31,136 nucleotides of DNA from JBEKLJ01 sp050010255 (GCA_050010255.1 JBEKLJ010000009.1:1-31136); one strand, 5' to 3'. Positions 8,045 through 16,283 are shown, counted from the stretch's first letter. Translations and numbers: made by a program. Notes: a model not told the origin generated them from the sequence alone.

Positions 8045-8441
8045 GGGTCTTTCCTGTTGAGGCTCATTGTATACCGCGCCGCGGGGCCGAGCGGTCCGGG
8101 GAAGCGGTGGCCGTAATCCGTCCGTAAGCCGCCGCGGCGGTTGTCGCAGCGGACGTCGGCTGAAGCCGACGCTGCAAGCTGAAGCTCGCGCCACAACGAC
8201 GTCGGCTGAAGCCGACGCTGCAAGCTGTCCGATTGCGGATGCCAAACGACGGCAAAGCTCGCGCCACAACGACGTCGGCTGAAGCCGACGCTGCAAACTG
8301 TCCGATTGCGGATGCCAAACGACGGCAAAGTTCGCGCCACAAAGCGAAGGCCGCGCTGGCCACGGCTGCAGCCTCCGGCCCTGCGCGGCGGATGATATTC
8401 TGTTCACTGGCTTCAAGAATCCCCACCAAGGAGGAACAGCG
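8045..8441. other. Divergent intergenic region, 397 bp
   Basis: This region lies between the divergent enolase-superfamily and isomerase genes. Its centre is the hairpin repeat array at 8153-8343. Reading frames run through it in several frames, but their products are translated repeats. On the isomerase side, GATATTCT (8394-8401) is a possible -10, and AAGGAGG ends the region. I see no further gene. Confidence 0.6.
8153..8343. repeat. REP-like tandem hairpin array, three units
   Basis: Three units each begin with an 18-base hairpin CGTCGGC-TGAA-GCCGACG (8154-8171, 8200-8217, 8273-8290), a perfect 7-bp stem with a TGAA loop. Units 2 and 3 follow with a shared stretch containing TGTCCGATTGCGGATG and GCCAAACGACGGCAAAG; spacing from unit 2 to 3 is 73 bp. 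Unit 1 is 46 bp because it lacks 27 bp of this stretch. The pattern matches repetitive extragenic palindromes, which are often dispersed by a RAYT transposase; none is in the window. Confidence 0.8.
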
Positions 8442-9401
8442 ATGAGACTCGGCGTATTCACGGCCCTGCTGGCCAACCTTTCTCTCGACCAGGTCATCGC
8501 GAGGCTGCAGGCCCTCGGCATCAGCACCGTGGAGCTGGGCACCGGGAACTACAACGGCGACCCACACTGTAAGCTGTCGATGCTGGAGGACCCCCGGGCG
8601 CTCGAAGCATTCCAGAGTACGATCGCGGACCAAGGCATCAAGATCAGCGCGCTGAGCTGTCACGGCGACCCGCTGCATCCCAATGCGGAGATCGCGCGCG
8701 CGAACCAGGAGACCAACCGGCGGACGATCCTGCTGGCCGAGAAGCTCGGCGTGCCCGTCGTCGTCGATTTCTCCGGCTGCCCGGGCGATAGCGACAGTGC
8801 CAAGTACCCGAACTGGGTGACGTGCGCCTGGCCGCCGCACTTCCGGGAGCTCCTCGCCTGGCAGTGGGAGCAGAAGGTGATCCCGTACTGGAAGGAGCGC
8901 GCCCAGCTCGCCGCCGACCACGGCGTGAAGATCGCGCTGGAGATGCACCCCGGGTTTGTGGTCTACAGCCCGGAGACGCTGCTGCGGCTGCGCGAGGCCT
9001 GCGGCCCAAATCTCGGCGCCACCTTCGATCCCAGCCACCTGTTCTGGCAGGGCATCGACCCTATCGCGGCGGTGCGCATCCTGGGCGAAGCCATCTTCTA
9101 CGTGCACGCGAAGGACAGCCAGATCTACGGGTACAACCTTCCCAAGACCGGCGTGCTGGACACCAAGAAGTACACCGACGAGAAGAACCGCGCGTGGATC
9201 TTCCGCACGGTGGGTTACGGCCACGGCGCGGACTGGTGGGGCGAGTTCATCTCCACCCTGCGAATGTACGGCTACGACTACGTGCTGTCGATCGAGCACG
9301 AGGACAGCCTGATGTCGGCCGAGGAAGGGCTCAGCAAGGCAGCCCAGTTCCTGCAGAACCTGGTGATCCGCGAGAAGCCCGGCGTGGCTTACTGGGCCTG
9401 A
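8442..9401 (+). CDS. Sugar phosphate isomerase/epimerase (TIM barrel, AP-endonuclease-2 family)
   Basis: A 319-residue protein of the xylose-isomerase-like TIM-barrel family (PF01261). Likely metal ligands and catalytic residues are E167 and H169 (ALEMHPGF), D196 and H199 (TFDPSHL), H222 (YVHAKD) and E285/E287 (SIEHED). Family members isomerise or epimerise free or phosphorylated sugars, inositols and similar polyols; the substrate cannot be read here. The start has an excellent Shine-Dalgarno AAGGAGG seven bases before ATG. It is divergent from the enolase-superfamily gene with a repeat array between, and acidobacterial genomes often carry such pairs in carbohydrate catabolism, so a joint role in sugar or sugar-acid breakdown is a fair inference. 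No signal peptide is visible, so it is cytoplasmic. Confidence 0.9.
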   Translation: MRLGVFTALLANLSLDQVIARLQALGISTVELGTGNYNGDPHCKLSMLEDPRALEAFQSTIADQGIKISALSCHGDPLHPNAEIARANQETNRRTILLAEKLGVPVVVDFSGCPGDSDSAKYPNWVTCAWPPHFRELLAWQWEQKVIPYWKERAQLAADHGVKIALEMHPGFVVYSPETLLRLREACGPNLGATFDPSHLFWQGIDPIAAVRILGEAIFYVHAKDSQIYGYNLPKTGVLDTKKYTDEKNRAWIFRTVGYGHGADWWGEFISTLRMYGYDYVLSIEHEDSLMSAEEGLSKAAQFLQNLVIREKPGVAYWA

Positions 9402-9610
9402 GAGGGTGTGGCGCCAGCCGCGCGGGCGGCGCGCCTTCGGCGCAGCGGCGATGCGTTGTTTCATGAGCCAACCGCTCCCTTCCGGTCGCAGTTCTGTGAG
9501 TGGGTGTACACCGTGACCGTGCCGCACGTTCAGTGAGCGGCCGCATCCCGTAGCTGAGCCTCGCGCGGCGCTTCGCTTCGGAGGGTGTGAGAAGATCGGG
9601 CTAGCGACCC

Positions 9611-10960
9611 GTGCAATTCAGGGACACCATCGTCGCGGTATCGACGCCGCCGGGGCGCGGCGGGCTGGGCATTGTGCGCATCTCCGGGCGGGAGGCGCGC
9701 ACGCTGGCGGAGCGAGTCCTGCGCCTGGGCGGCCGCCACCAGTGGAAGAGCTGGGAGGCGGCGCTGGCCGAGCTGCGCGGCCCGGACGGCGGGGCGATCG
9801 ACCAGGTGGTGGTGACCTTCTTCGAGCGCCCGCGCTCCTACACGGCCGAGGACGTGGTCGAGATCTCCTGCCACGGCTCGCCGGTGATCCTGCGCTGCGC
9901 GGTCGCGCAGGCCTGCCAGGCCGGGGCGCGGCTGGCCGAGCCGGGCGAGTTCACGCTGCGCGCGTTTCTGAACGGCCGCCTCGACCTGCCGCAGGCCGAG
10001 GCGGTGCGCGACCTGATCGAGGCCACCACGCTCTACCAGGCGCGGGTGGCGGCGCGGCAGGCCGAGGGGTCGGTCTCGCGGCGGCTGGCGCCGGTGAAGA
10101 ACCAGCTCATCGAGCTGATCGCGCTGCTGGAGGCGGGCATCGACTTCGCCGAGGACGACGTCCCGGTGGCGAGCGACGCGGAGATCCTGGCGCGCCTGGA
10201 GCCGGTGGCGCGCGGCGTCTCTGAGCTGGCGGCCAGCTTCGCTTACGGCAAGCTGGTGCACGAGGGGCTGAACCTGGCGATTGTAGGGCGGCCGAACGTG
10301 GGCAAGAGCAGCCTGTTCAACCGGCTGCTGGAGCAGGAGCGCGCCATCGTGACGGAGACTCCCGGGACGACGCGCGACCTGGTCTCGGAGACCGCCTCGC
10401 TCGAAGGCATCCCGGTTCGGTTCGTGGACACGGCCGGCATCCGCGCCGCGCAGGACCGGGTGGAGACGCTGGGGGTGGAGCGCAGCTTCCAGGCCATGGC
10501 GGACGCGGACCTGACGCTGGTAGTCGTGGACGTCTCGGCGCCTCTGGAGACGGCCGACGCCGAGCTGATCGAGCGGGCCGGAGGGCAGGGGCGGCGCCTG
10601 GTGGTGGCGAATAAGTGCGACCTCGAGCGGAGGGCCGAGCCGCCGCCGGGCGCCCTGCTGGTTTCGGCGCTCACAGGCGAGAACGTTGCCGAGCTGCGGC
10701 GAAGAATCATCGAGGCGGTCGCGCCGGGGGGGATTGAGCAGGAGGCCGGGTTCATCACCAGCATCCGGCACGAGCGGCTGCTGGAGGAGGCGTTGGGGGC
10801 GCTCCAGAAGGCGCGCGGCGCGGTGGAGGGGCGGATTCCGCACGAGATGCTGCTGCTGGATCTCTACGGCGCGCTGCAGGCCATCGACGGCATCACCGGC
10901 GCCACGACCGCCGAGGACATCTTAGACCGCATCTTCTCGACGTTCTGCATCGGGAAGTAG
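9611..10960 (+). CDS. mnmE: tRNA modification GTPase MnmE
   Basis: A 449-residue protein, the usual length. The N-terminal domain (about 1-118) binds a folate cofactor; a helical domain surrounds the G domain, which has Walker A GRPNVGKSS (from 226), the PGTTRD switch, DTAGI and NKCD; the C-terminus is CIGK, containing the conserved catalytic cysteine motif C-I/L/V-G-K. With MnmG, MnmE puts the carboxymethylaminomethyl group on wobble U34 of some tRNAs. The start is GTG at 9611-9613, the point where homologues begin (RDTIVAVSTPPGRGG); the ribosome site is poor. The flanking genes are unrelated, so it may be monocistronic. Confidence 0.97.
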   Translation: MQFRDTIVAVSTPPGRGGLGIVRISGREARTLAERVLRLGGRHQWKSWEAALAELRGPDGGAIDQVVVTFFERPRSYTAEDVVEISCHGSPVILRCAVAQACQAGARLAEPGEFTLRAFLNGRLDLPQAEAVRDLIEATTLYQARVAARQAEGSVSRRLAPVKNQLIELIALLEAGIDFAEDDVPVASDAEILARLEPVARGVSELAASFAYGKLVHEGLNLAIVGRPNVGKSSLFNRLLEQERAIVTETPGTTRDLVSETASLEGIPVRFVDTAGIRAAQDRVETLGVERSFQAMADADLTLVVVDVSAPLETADAELIERAGGQGRRLVVANKCDLERRAEPPPGALLVSALTGENVAELRRRIIEAVAPGGIEQEAGFITSIRHERLLEEALGALQKARGAVEGRIPHEMLLLDLYGALQAIDGITGATTAEDILDRIFSTFCIGK

Positions 10961-11025
10961 GCAGCCGCGGGCGCTTCTGTAGAGTCTGCGATGGTGGTAT
11001 TCTCTCTCCCCAGGGGAGTAACAAG

Positions 11026-12528
11026 ATGAGCCGAATTGTAAAGTTGGCGGCGATTGCCTCGCTGACGCTCGCCTTGCTGGGCTGCCGCGGGCGGAACCTG
11101 CGCCGTGCCGAGGTAATGATTGACGCCGGGGACTACGAGAGCGCCGACCGCCTGTTGACCCAGATGCTCCAACGGAACCCGAACGACGCGGAAGCGCACT
11201 TGCTGGCCGGCAAGGCGCTGTTGCTGGCGGGCCGCACGGAGGAAGGGGACCGCAGGCTGGAGATGGCTGGCGAAATCGACCCGAAACTGAAGCCCCGGGT
11301 CGCGCGGCTGTACTTTGACACTGGCAGACGCTGGTTCGAGGGGCGCATTAAACCCATTCACTCCGGCGACCTGTCTGAGGCGCCTGCTCCCGCCGCCCCT
11401 CCTCCCATCGCCCCTCCTCCTCCACCACCGCCACCTCCTCCGGCGGCAGCGTTCCGAATCGTGCCGCGGAGCGCGGTGGCCGATGACCCGAGCCTCGGGA
11501 TTGACGAGCGGCTCCGCGGCTATCTCCAGAAGGCCGTGAACGTGGACCCGCAACTTGCCCCGGCGATTGTGGATTGGGTTGTGAAGACCGCCAAAGCGCA
11601 GCTCGACCGCGGAGAACGGGCCAAGGCGCTTGGGCTCGTTAGGACGGCGGCCCCGGTGGAACCCGCCGGCGGTGGCCGCTTTGTCGAATTCCTGATTGAT
11701 GGGGCCAGGACCTGCGCGCAACAGAATGACGCGGAACTAGCCTCGCTGTACTTGTCGCAGGCGTTCGGGCGCTGGCAGGAGAACGTCCAGCAAATCAAAG
11801 CCGCGGTGCAAGTGCTGGCCACGATGAAACCCAGTGAACCCGCGGGCCCGGATAGCACCGAGGCTGCCAAGCGGTCCCTCTGCCAGGTGCTGGAACACGA
11901 TCCCTCGCTCACGCGGCAGGATGAGGACTTCGCCTGGCTGGTGTATGTGGGTGTTTTCCAAGCTCCAGGAGACTACTTGCGGCTGTTCCCGAACGGACAA
12001 CACGCCGGCGAGGCGCGTAGCCTCTCGCGAGGTGTCAGGCGGGGCGGGGGGCAGTCCGCCTGTGGCCGACTCCTTTACCCCGAGTTCGAGGGTGGCGTTG
12101 TGGGGGGCGTGATAGGCAGCGTTTCCGGAGGGGTTCCCGGGGGCGCGCCTGGCGGGGTGATAGGCGGCATCATCGGCGGGGTTCCTACTGAGCCACCACC
12201 TCCTCCACCTCCCAGGCGAGAGACACGGAGGGAAGTTCAGCGCATCCGGGTAGGCGGCAACGTTCAGCAGGCTAGACTGATCCGCCGTGTTGACCCCGTC
12301 TATCCGCCGCTCGCCAGGCAGGCGCGCATTCAAGGCGTGGTGAGGTTCACAGCCGTCATCGGCGCCGACGGGACGGTCCGGAATCTGCAGCTCGTCAGCG
12401 GCCACCCGCTCCTGGTTCCCGCCGCGCAGGAGGCTGTCAGGACCTGGCAATATCAGCCGACCCTCCTCAATGGCGAGCCGGTGGAGGTGGTTACTCAAAT
12501 CGACGTGCAGTTCCTGCTCGGCCAGTGA
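11026..12528 (+). CDS. Lipoprotein with TPR-like repeats and a C-terminal TonB domain
   Basis: A 500-residue protein. A lipobox LLGC places the lipidated cysteine at 20. Residues about 24-105 look like TPR helices (AEAHLLAGKALLLAGRTEEG); a Pro-rich run lies at 119-140; another helical part (about 155-335) includes YLRLFPNGQHAGEA; a Gly/Val linker (356-387, repeated GGV) and a second Pro run lead to a TonB C-terminal domain (about 410-498) with DPVYPPLARQARIQG, GTVRNLQLVSGHP and VRTWQYQPTLLNG. The final part is typical of acidobacterial TonB proteins, but the usual N-terminal transmembrane anchor is replaced by a lipoprotein signal. It may be a non-energising TonB-like partner or periplasmic scaffold. 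AGGGGAG precedes the ATG. No ExbB or ExbD gene is nearby. Confidence 0.85.
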   Translation: MSRIVKLAAIASLTLALLGCRGRNLRRAEVMIDAGDYESADRLLTQMLQRNPNDAEAHLLAGKALLLAGRTEEGDRRLEMAGEIDPKLKPRVARLYFDTGRRWFEGRIKPIHSGDLSEAPAPAAPPPIAPPPPPPPPPPAAAFRIVPRSAVADDPSLGIDERLRGYLQKAVNVDPQLAPAIVDWVVKTAKAQLDRGERAKALGLVRTAAPVEPAGGGRFVEFLIDGARTCAQQNDAELASLYLSQAFGRWQENVQQIKAAVQVLATMKPSEPAGPDSTEAAKRSLCQVLEHDPSLTRQDEDFAWLVYVGVFQAPGDYLRLFPNGQHAGEARSLSRGVRRGGGQSACGRLLYPEFEGGVVGGVIGSVSGGVPGGAPGGVIGGIIGGVPTEPPPPPPPRRETRREVQRIRVGGNVQQARLIRRVDPVYPPLARQARIQGVVRFTAVIGADGTVRNLQLVSGHPLLVPAAQEAVRTWQYQPTLLNGEPVEVVTQIDVQFLLGQ

Positions 12529-12564
12529 CAGCGGCGGGGCGGCCGGCCGAGCGCAACTTGAGGG

Positions 12565-12618
12565 GATGCGGCCCTATCGCGCGCCGCGGCAGATCGCTGG
12601 TTAGAAATGCCGGCTAGA
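12565..12618 (+). repeat. Interspersed repeat, copy B
   Basis: Matches copy A (381-434, minus strand) at 35 of 37 bases over 12565-12601, then weakly to 12618. It sits between the TonB-domain gene and purU. The element ends just before a 6-bp inverted repeat CCGGCT-AG-AGCCGG (12610-12623), immediately upstream of the candidate purU -10, so the repeat may contribute to the purU leader. Confidence 0.7.
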
Positions 12619-12624
12619 GCCGGG

Positions 12625-12630
12625 TAAACT
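12625..12630 (+). promoter_or_regulatory. Possible -10 element of purU
   Basis: TAAACT (four of six matches to TATAAT) is 17 bases upstream of the proposed AUC start. TTAGAA (12601-12606) at 18-bp spacing is only a weak -35. The same hexamer occurs upstream of the receptor gene (6315-6320, minus). The call is weak. Confidence 0.25.
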
Positions 12631-12647
12631 GATTCTGAGGTCCGACC

Positions 12648-13511
12648 ATCAAAAACGACAAGAACACCGCGATCCTGCTGATTGACTGCCCCGACCGCAA
12701 GGGACTGGTGGCGGCCATCGCCGATTTTCTGTACGAGCATGGGGCGAACATCGTCCACGCCGACCAGCACCAGGACCAGGAGCTGGGCCTGTTCTTCATG
12801 CGGGTGGAGTGGGCTCTGGAGGAGTTCGACCTGGGGCGGGAAGAGCTGGAGGAACGCTTCCGGCCGATTGCCGAGCGGCTCGCCATGCGCTGGCGCATCG
12901 AGTACTCCTCGGCGCGTCCCCGGATGGCGATCTTCGTCTCGAGCTACCTGCATTGCCTGGTGGACCTGCTGCACCGTCACCAAATCGGCGAGCTGGCCTG
13001 CTCGATCCCGCTGATCTTGAGCAACCACGAGGAGGCGCGACCGCTGGCGGAGTTTTACGGCATCCCTTTCCACCACGTCCCCGTGGAAGCGGGGAATAAG
13101 GCGGAAGCCGAGCGGCGGCAGATGGAGCTTCTGGATGAGAGCGGCGTGGACGTGGTGGTGCTGGCGCGGTACATGCAGATCGTCTCGCCGGACTTCGTGG
13201 CGCGCTACCCGCAGCGCATCATCAATGTGCACCACTCGTTTCTGCCGGCCTTCAGCGGAGCCAAGCCGTACCACGCGGCGTTCCAGCGCGGCGTGAAACT
13301 GATCGGGGCGACGAGCCACTACGTGACCGAGGCGCTCGACGACGGGCCGATTATCGAGCAGGACGTGATGCGGGTTTCGCACCGCGACCGTTTGGAGGAC
13401 CTGATCCAGAAGGGGCGCGACCTGGAGCGGATGGTGCTCTCGCGCGCGGTGCGCTGGCACCTGGAGCGCCGCATCCTGGTCTACGCCAACAAGACCGTGG
13501 TGTTCGACTGA
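12648..13511 (+). CDS. purU: Formyltetrahydrofolate deformylase PurU, apparent AUC start
   Basis: Hydrolyses 10-formyl-THF to formate and THF, supplying formate and balancing one-carbon pools. The 287-residue model has an N-terminal ACT domain (TAILLIDCPDRKGLVAAIAD, about 7-80) and a C-terminal formyltransferase domain with the catalytic triad N193 and H195 (INVHHSFLPAF) and D232 (DDGPIIEQD). A stop at 12636-12638 blocks any upstream start. No ATG, GTG or TTG occurs before a GTG at 12708, which would delete the first ACT strand. An ATC at 12648 lies seven bases after GAGG (12637-12640) and restores the normal length and N-terminus. I therefore annotate an AUC start; a mis-called ATG is the alternative. 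Confidence 0.9.
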   Translation: MKNDKNTAILLIDCPDRKGLVAAIADFLYEHGANIVHADQHQDQELGLFFMRVEWALEEFDLGREELEERFRPIAERLAMRWRIEYSSARPRMAIFVSSYLHCLVDLLHRHQIGELACSIPLILSNHEEARPLAEFYGIPFHHVPVEAGNKAEAERRQMELLDESGVDVVVLARYMQIVSPDFVARYPQRIINVHHSFLPAFSGAKPYHAAFQRGVKLIGATSHYVTEALDDGPIIEQDVMRVSHRDRLEDLIQKGRDLERMVLSRAVRWHLERRILVYANKTVVFD

Positions 13512-13546
13512 GGCACGGCGCTAACCGCACTGCTGGGCGGCTGCCG

Positions 13547-13563
13547 GCGCCGCGTTGTGGCGC
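13547..13563. terminator. Hairpin in convergent gap between purU and the lyase gene
   Basis: GCGCCGC (13547-13553) pairs with GTGGCGC (13557-13563) over seven bases including one G-U, with a three-base loop. It lies in the 55-bp gap between two convergent genes, where a shared terminator is expected. No clear U-tract on either side. Confidence 0.4.
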
Positions 13564-13566
13564 GGG

Positions 13567-14820
13567 CTAGTTGACGGCGGCCTTGGCGACCTCGACGGCG
13601 AAGACATAGACGGGCCCGAACATGTTGGAGCGGAAGACCACCCACTTCTGGTCGGGCGTGAAGCTGACGTTAGGCTCCAGGCGGTACTGGTGCCGCGACA
13701 TGTTCACCAGGCGCTCGGCGCGGAGCACGCCCGGCTGGACGAAGCCATTGTCCTCAATGCCGCGATTGGGGATGAGCTCGGGGCGGAACAGGTAGATCCA
13801 CTGGCCGTCGGGCGCGCGCGCGACCTGTCCCGGATCGCCGCCGTCGCCGCAGAAGAGCCTGCCGTCACGCGACACGTTGAAGTGGATCGACCATTCGTTG
13901 CGTTCGAGGTGATACCAGGTCCGGCCGCCGGCGCCGATATTGTAGCCCGCGACCCAGAAATCCTCGCCCCGCGGCGTCTGCAGATCGTACCAGATGGTGG
14001 TCCCGTCGGCGCTCCAAAATTCGTGCCCGAAGATCTCCATCGCCATCGTTCGCGCGTGAATCTTCCTGAGCTGAGTCCCGTCGGTTCGGATGGTCCAGAT
14101 GCGATCGACCTTGTGCCAAGGCCCTTCGTGGCAGAACATGAGCAGGGTCGGGTCGGTGGGAGAGAACAGCAGATGGTTGAGCCAATCGTTGCTTTTGTGG
14201 ATGGTCTTGATCTCTCCGGTCTGGACGTTGACGGTGAAGAGGCCCATCGGGAGGCGGGCGGCCCAGCGCCGCTCCATCATCGGCTCCTTGTTTCTGGGCT
14301 GATCGAGAGGCTGCGTCTGCTGCGCGGGGTTGCCGCGGTAGTCCTGCCCGCCGTTTTCGATGTAGGCGCCGGCAAGCAGAGTCTCGTCGGCATTGACCGT
14401 GGCGATGGAACCGCGACGCGGCAGGGTGGCGAGCCTGCGCGTCTCTCCCGTATCGAGGTCGGTGAAGAACGCGGCTCCGTCCCGGACGTAATAAACTCGC
14501 TGGGTCTTGCGGCCCGCCTCGATGAGGCGCGCGCGCCCCTGAACCACCTGTCTGGCCTGACGAGTGGTCAGATCGAGAACCGAGATTCCCTGCGGCGTTG
14601 TGTAGACCAGCTTCTTGCCGTCGGCAGTGTAGCCGTTCTGATTGAAGTACAGGCTGGCGCTGCCGGGTTCGCTGGTGAGGCGGATGACACGGTGTCCGGT
14701 ATCGGGGTCAATCCATGACGCGGGCGGCTCACCGGTCGCCGGCGACGCTGGCGTGGCGGTTTGCGCGAATGAGGCCGGCAGTGCGGCAACGAGCAGGCAC
14801 GCGGCGAGTCGAAGAAGCAT
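13567..14820 (-). CDS. Secreted oligogalacturonate lyase-like protein (PL22)
   Basis: A 417-residue protein with a signal peptide (MLLRLAACLLVAALPASFAQ), predicted periplasmic or secreted. The body is a WD40/PD40-like propeller with features of the oligogalacturonate lyase family: FCHEGPWHKVDRIWTIRTDG (H231, H236), FGHEFWSADG (H266), IHFNVSRDGRLFCGDGGD (H313) and RHQYRLEPNVSFTPD (H377, Q378). Family enzymes use a His-bound Mn ion and cleave short unsaturated oligogalacturonides from pectin by beta-elimination. Which His residues bind metal here I cannot assign without alignment. The ATG at 14818-14820 is chosen because it starts the signal peptide. No other pectin lyase is present nearby. Acidobacterial relatives are often annotated only by family, so substrate is likely but not certain. 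Confidence 0.8.
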   Translation of the reverse strand: MLLRLAACLLVAALPASFAQTATPASPATGEPPASWIDPDTGHRVIRLTSEPGSASLYFNQNGYTADGKKLVYTTPQGISVLDLTTRQARQVVQGRARLIEAGRKTQRVYYVRDGAAFFTDLDTGETRRLATLPRRGSIATVNADETLLAGAYIENGGQDYRGNPAQQTQPLDQPRNKEPMMERRWAARLPMGLFTVNVQTGEIKTIHKSNDWLNHLLFSPTDPTLLMFCHEGPWHKVDRIWTIRTDGTQLRKIHARTMAMEIFGHEFWSADGTTIWYDLQTPRGEDFWVAGYNIGAGGRTWYHLERNEWSIHFNVSRDGRLFCGDGGDPGQVARAPDGQWIYLFRPELIPNRGIEDNGFVQPGVLRAERLVNMSRHQYRLEPNVSFTPDQKWVVFRSNMFGPVYVFAVEVAKAAVN

Positions 14821-14956
14821 GCAGACTATTCTATTTCCCCGGGGGTTGGGCCCGCGGAAACCAGAACCGCAGGTCGGAGGCATGTCCGCGTCCCCGTTTT
14901 CGGCGCTGACCGCGCGGCAGGGCTGGAACGCGCCGCGAACCCTCCGGTTCGGCCAG

Positions 14957-14976
14957 GCCGGGCCTGGGGGCCCGGC
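14957..14976. terminator. Strong GC hairpin downstream of the mutarotase gene
   Basis: GCCGGGCC and GGCCCGGC form a perfect 8-bp stem with a four-base loop. It lies 50 bases past the mutarotase stop and before the lyase gene on the same strand. It could end the manA-mutarotase transcript. No U-tract follows. Confidence 0.4.
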
Positions 14977-15025
14977 GGCCGCTCTGGAGAGCCGCCCTAC
15001 CCGGCTTCGCGGAGCGCAGTGCTCT

Positions 15026-15415
15026 CTAGCCCGACTCCAGGATCATGTTGGCGTACTGTACGGTGTCGCCTGTGCGAATCAGGCCGATGGCCTGCGGCAC
15101 GCGCTTTCTGAACTCGGCGTGCGGCTCCAGCATCACGGGAATCCCTTCCAAAGCATCCTCGAAGGCCCGTTGCGTGGCGGCGTCGCTGCCGAGCTGGAAC
15201 TCCCGGGCCATGAACACCTTGGCGATGACGAAATTGCGGCGGACGGCACGGAGCACATCCAGAACTTTCGGGATGTCGTCTACCAGGGAGATGTCCACGG
15301 TCTCCATCTGCGGACAGAAGGGAAAGCCACGGTCGACGATGACCAGCGTGTTGGTGTGCCGGATGCGGCTGAGCAGGGAGTTGATGTCTGGATTCAGGAT
15401 CCCCGTTTTGAGCAT
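15026..15415 (-). CDS. RbsD/FucU-family sugar mutarotase
   Basis: A 129-residue protein, close to the usual 130-140. The family interconverts ring or anomeric forms of ribose (RbsD) or L-fucose (FucU). Residues of the active site are present: H20 (RIRHTNT), D28 (VIVDRGFP) and Y121 in the terminal TVQYANMIL. The ATG at 15413-15415 has AAGGGAA eight bases upstream; longer in-frame starts only add sequence overlapping manA. It follows manA by 25 bases, so they are an operon, and is close to a divergent fucP. Together with the fucokinase at 19532-22681 this favours L-fucose as substrate, but ribose cannot be excluded from sequence alone. Confidence 0.9.
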   Translation of the reverse strand: MLKTGILNPDINSLLSRIRHTNTLVIVDRGFPFCPQMETVDISLVDDIPKVLDVLRAVRRNFVIAKVFMAREFQLGSDAATQRAFEDALEGIPVMLEPHAEFRKRVPQAIGLIRTGDTVQYANMILESG

Positions 15416-15440
15416 GACGTGTGTTCCCTTATTATCGATA

Positions 15441-16283
15441 TTACGGCACGTAAGTCCGGAGCAGGTGGCAAATCGGCTCCGGCCGAAGCGAAAATGGAGC
15501 CGCGCCGGAAGGAACCATCCAGGCCTCGCCGGCCCGGAATCGCGCCGCGCCGATCTGGCCGGCGCCCTCCAGCACAACCAGGATGTGGAGGCGCTCGAGG
15601 TCGGGCCGATACTCGAGGGGCGCCGCCAGCTCCAGTTCGTCGGTCACGAAGTGCGCGCAGGAAGCCAGCCGGCGAACGCCGCCGGCCAGTATGACCGGCG
15701 CCCTCTTGCCCGAGTGCGGTTCCAGGCTGGCGACCTCGATCGCCCGGTCCAGGTGCAACTCGCGCGGCCGGCCGTAGTCGTAGAGCCGGTAGGTGACGTC
15801 GGATTGCTGCTGGATCTCACACAGCGCCAAACCAGCGCCGATGGCATGGATGGTCCGGGCGGGCGTCAGGATGGTGTCGCCCGGGGCGACGGGAATCCAG
15901 TTCAGAAAACGCTCGATCTCGCCGCTGAGGGCCAACTGGCGCAGCCTGTCGCGCGGGACCGTCTCCCGCAGGCCGACGGCAATCGAAGCGCCCGGCTCCG
16001 CGCGCAACACGTACCACATTTCGGTCTTTCCCGGCGAGCCTTCCCGCCGCCGGGCGTACTCGTCGTCCGGGTGTACCTGCACGGAGAGCCGCTCGGAAGT
16101 GAAGATGAACTTCACCAGGATCGGCAGCGGGCCCGCCGGTGAGAGGAACCATACCTCGCCGATGCGGTTCTGACTGGGCGGGAACCAGGGAGCGAGGTCC
16201 GTGGTTCCCCAGACCTTCTCGCGGAAAGAGGGGGTCAGCCGAAGCGCTCCCGCGGAAACCGGCACATCGGTTGGAGACGTCAT
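15441..16283 (-). CDS. manA: Mannose-6-phosphate isomerase, class I short form
   Basis: A 280-residue cupin enzyme that interconverts mannose-6-P and fructose-6-P. Zinc-site motifs are present: SVQVHPDDEYA (Gln and His), KTEMWYVL (Glu) and TIHAIG (His); the active-site Arg region is YRLYDYGR. It resembles short bacterial class I enzymes. It is first gene of an operon with the mutarotase (25-bp gap) and divergent from fucP. Functionally it can feed mannose to glycolysis or supply mannose-6-P for GDP-mannose, the substrate of the epimerase at 22716-23735. A TATATT at 16306-16311 (minus) is a possible -10. Confidence 0.92.
   Translation of the reverse strand: MTSPTDVPVSAGALRLTPSFREKVWGTTDLAPWFPPSQNRIGEVWFLSPAGPLPILVKFIFTSERLSVQVHPDDEYARRREGSPGKTEMWYVLRAEPGASIAVGLRETVPRDRLRQLALSGEIERFLNWIPVAPGDTILTPARTIHAIGAGLALCEIQQQSDVTYRLYDYGRPRELHLDRAIEVASLEPHSGKRAPVILAGGVRRLASCAHFVTDELELAAPLEYRPDLERLHILVVLEGAGQIGAARFRAGEAWMVPSGAAPFSLRPEPICHLLRTYVP

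Noticed and set aside
8153..8343. Possible CRISPR array
   Set aside because: The segments between hairpins are themselves repeated, not unique spacers, there are only three units, and no cas gene is near.
8064..9527. 487-residue minus-strand frame
   Set aside because: It is antisense to the sugar isomerase gene and includes translated REP-like repeats; no known domain.
9530..10843. 437-residue minus-strand frame opposite mnmE
   Set aside because: Low-complexity Arg/Leu/Gln-rich product typical of GC-rich antisense frames; mnmE is certain on the other strand.
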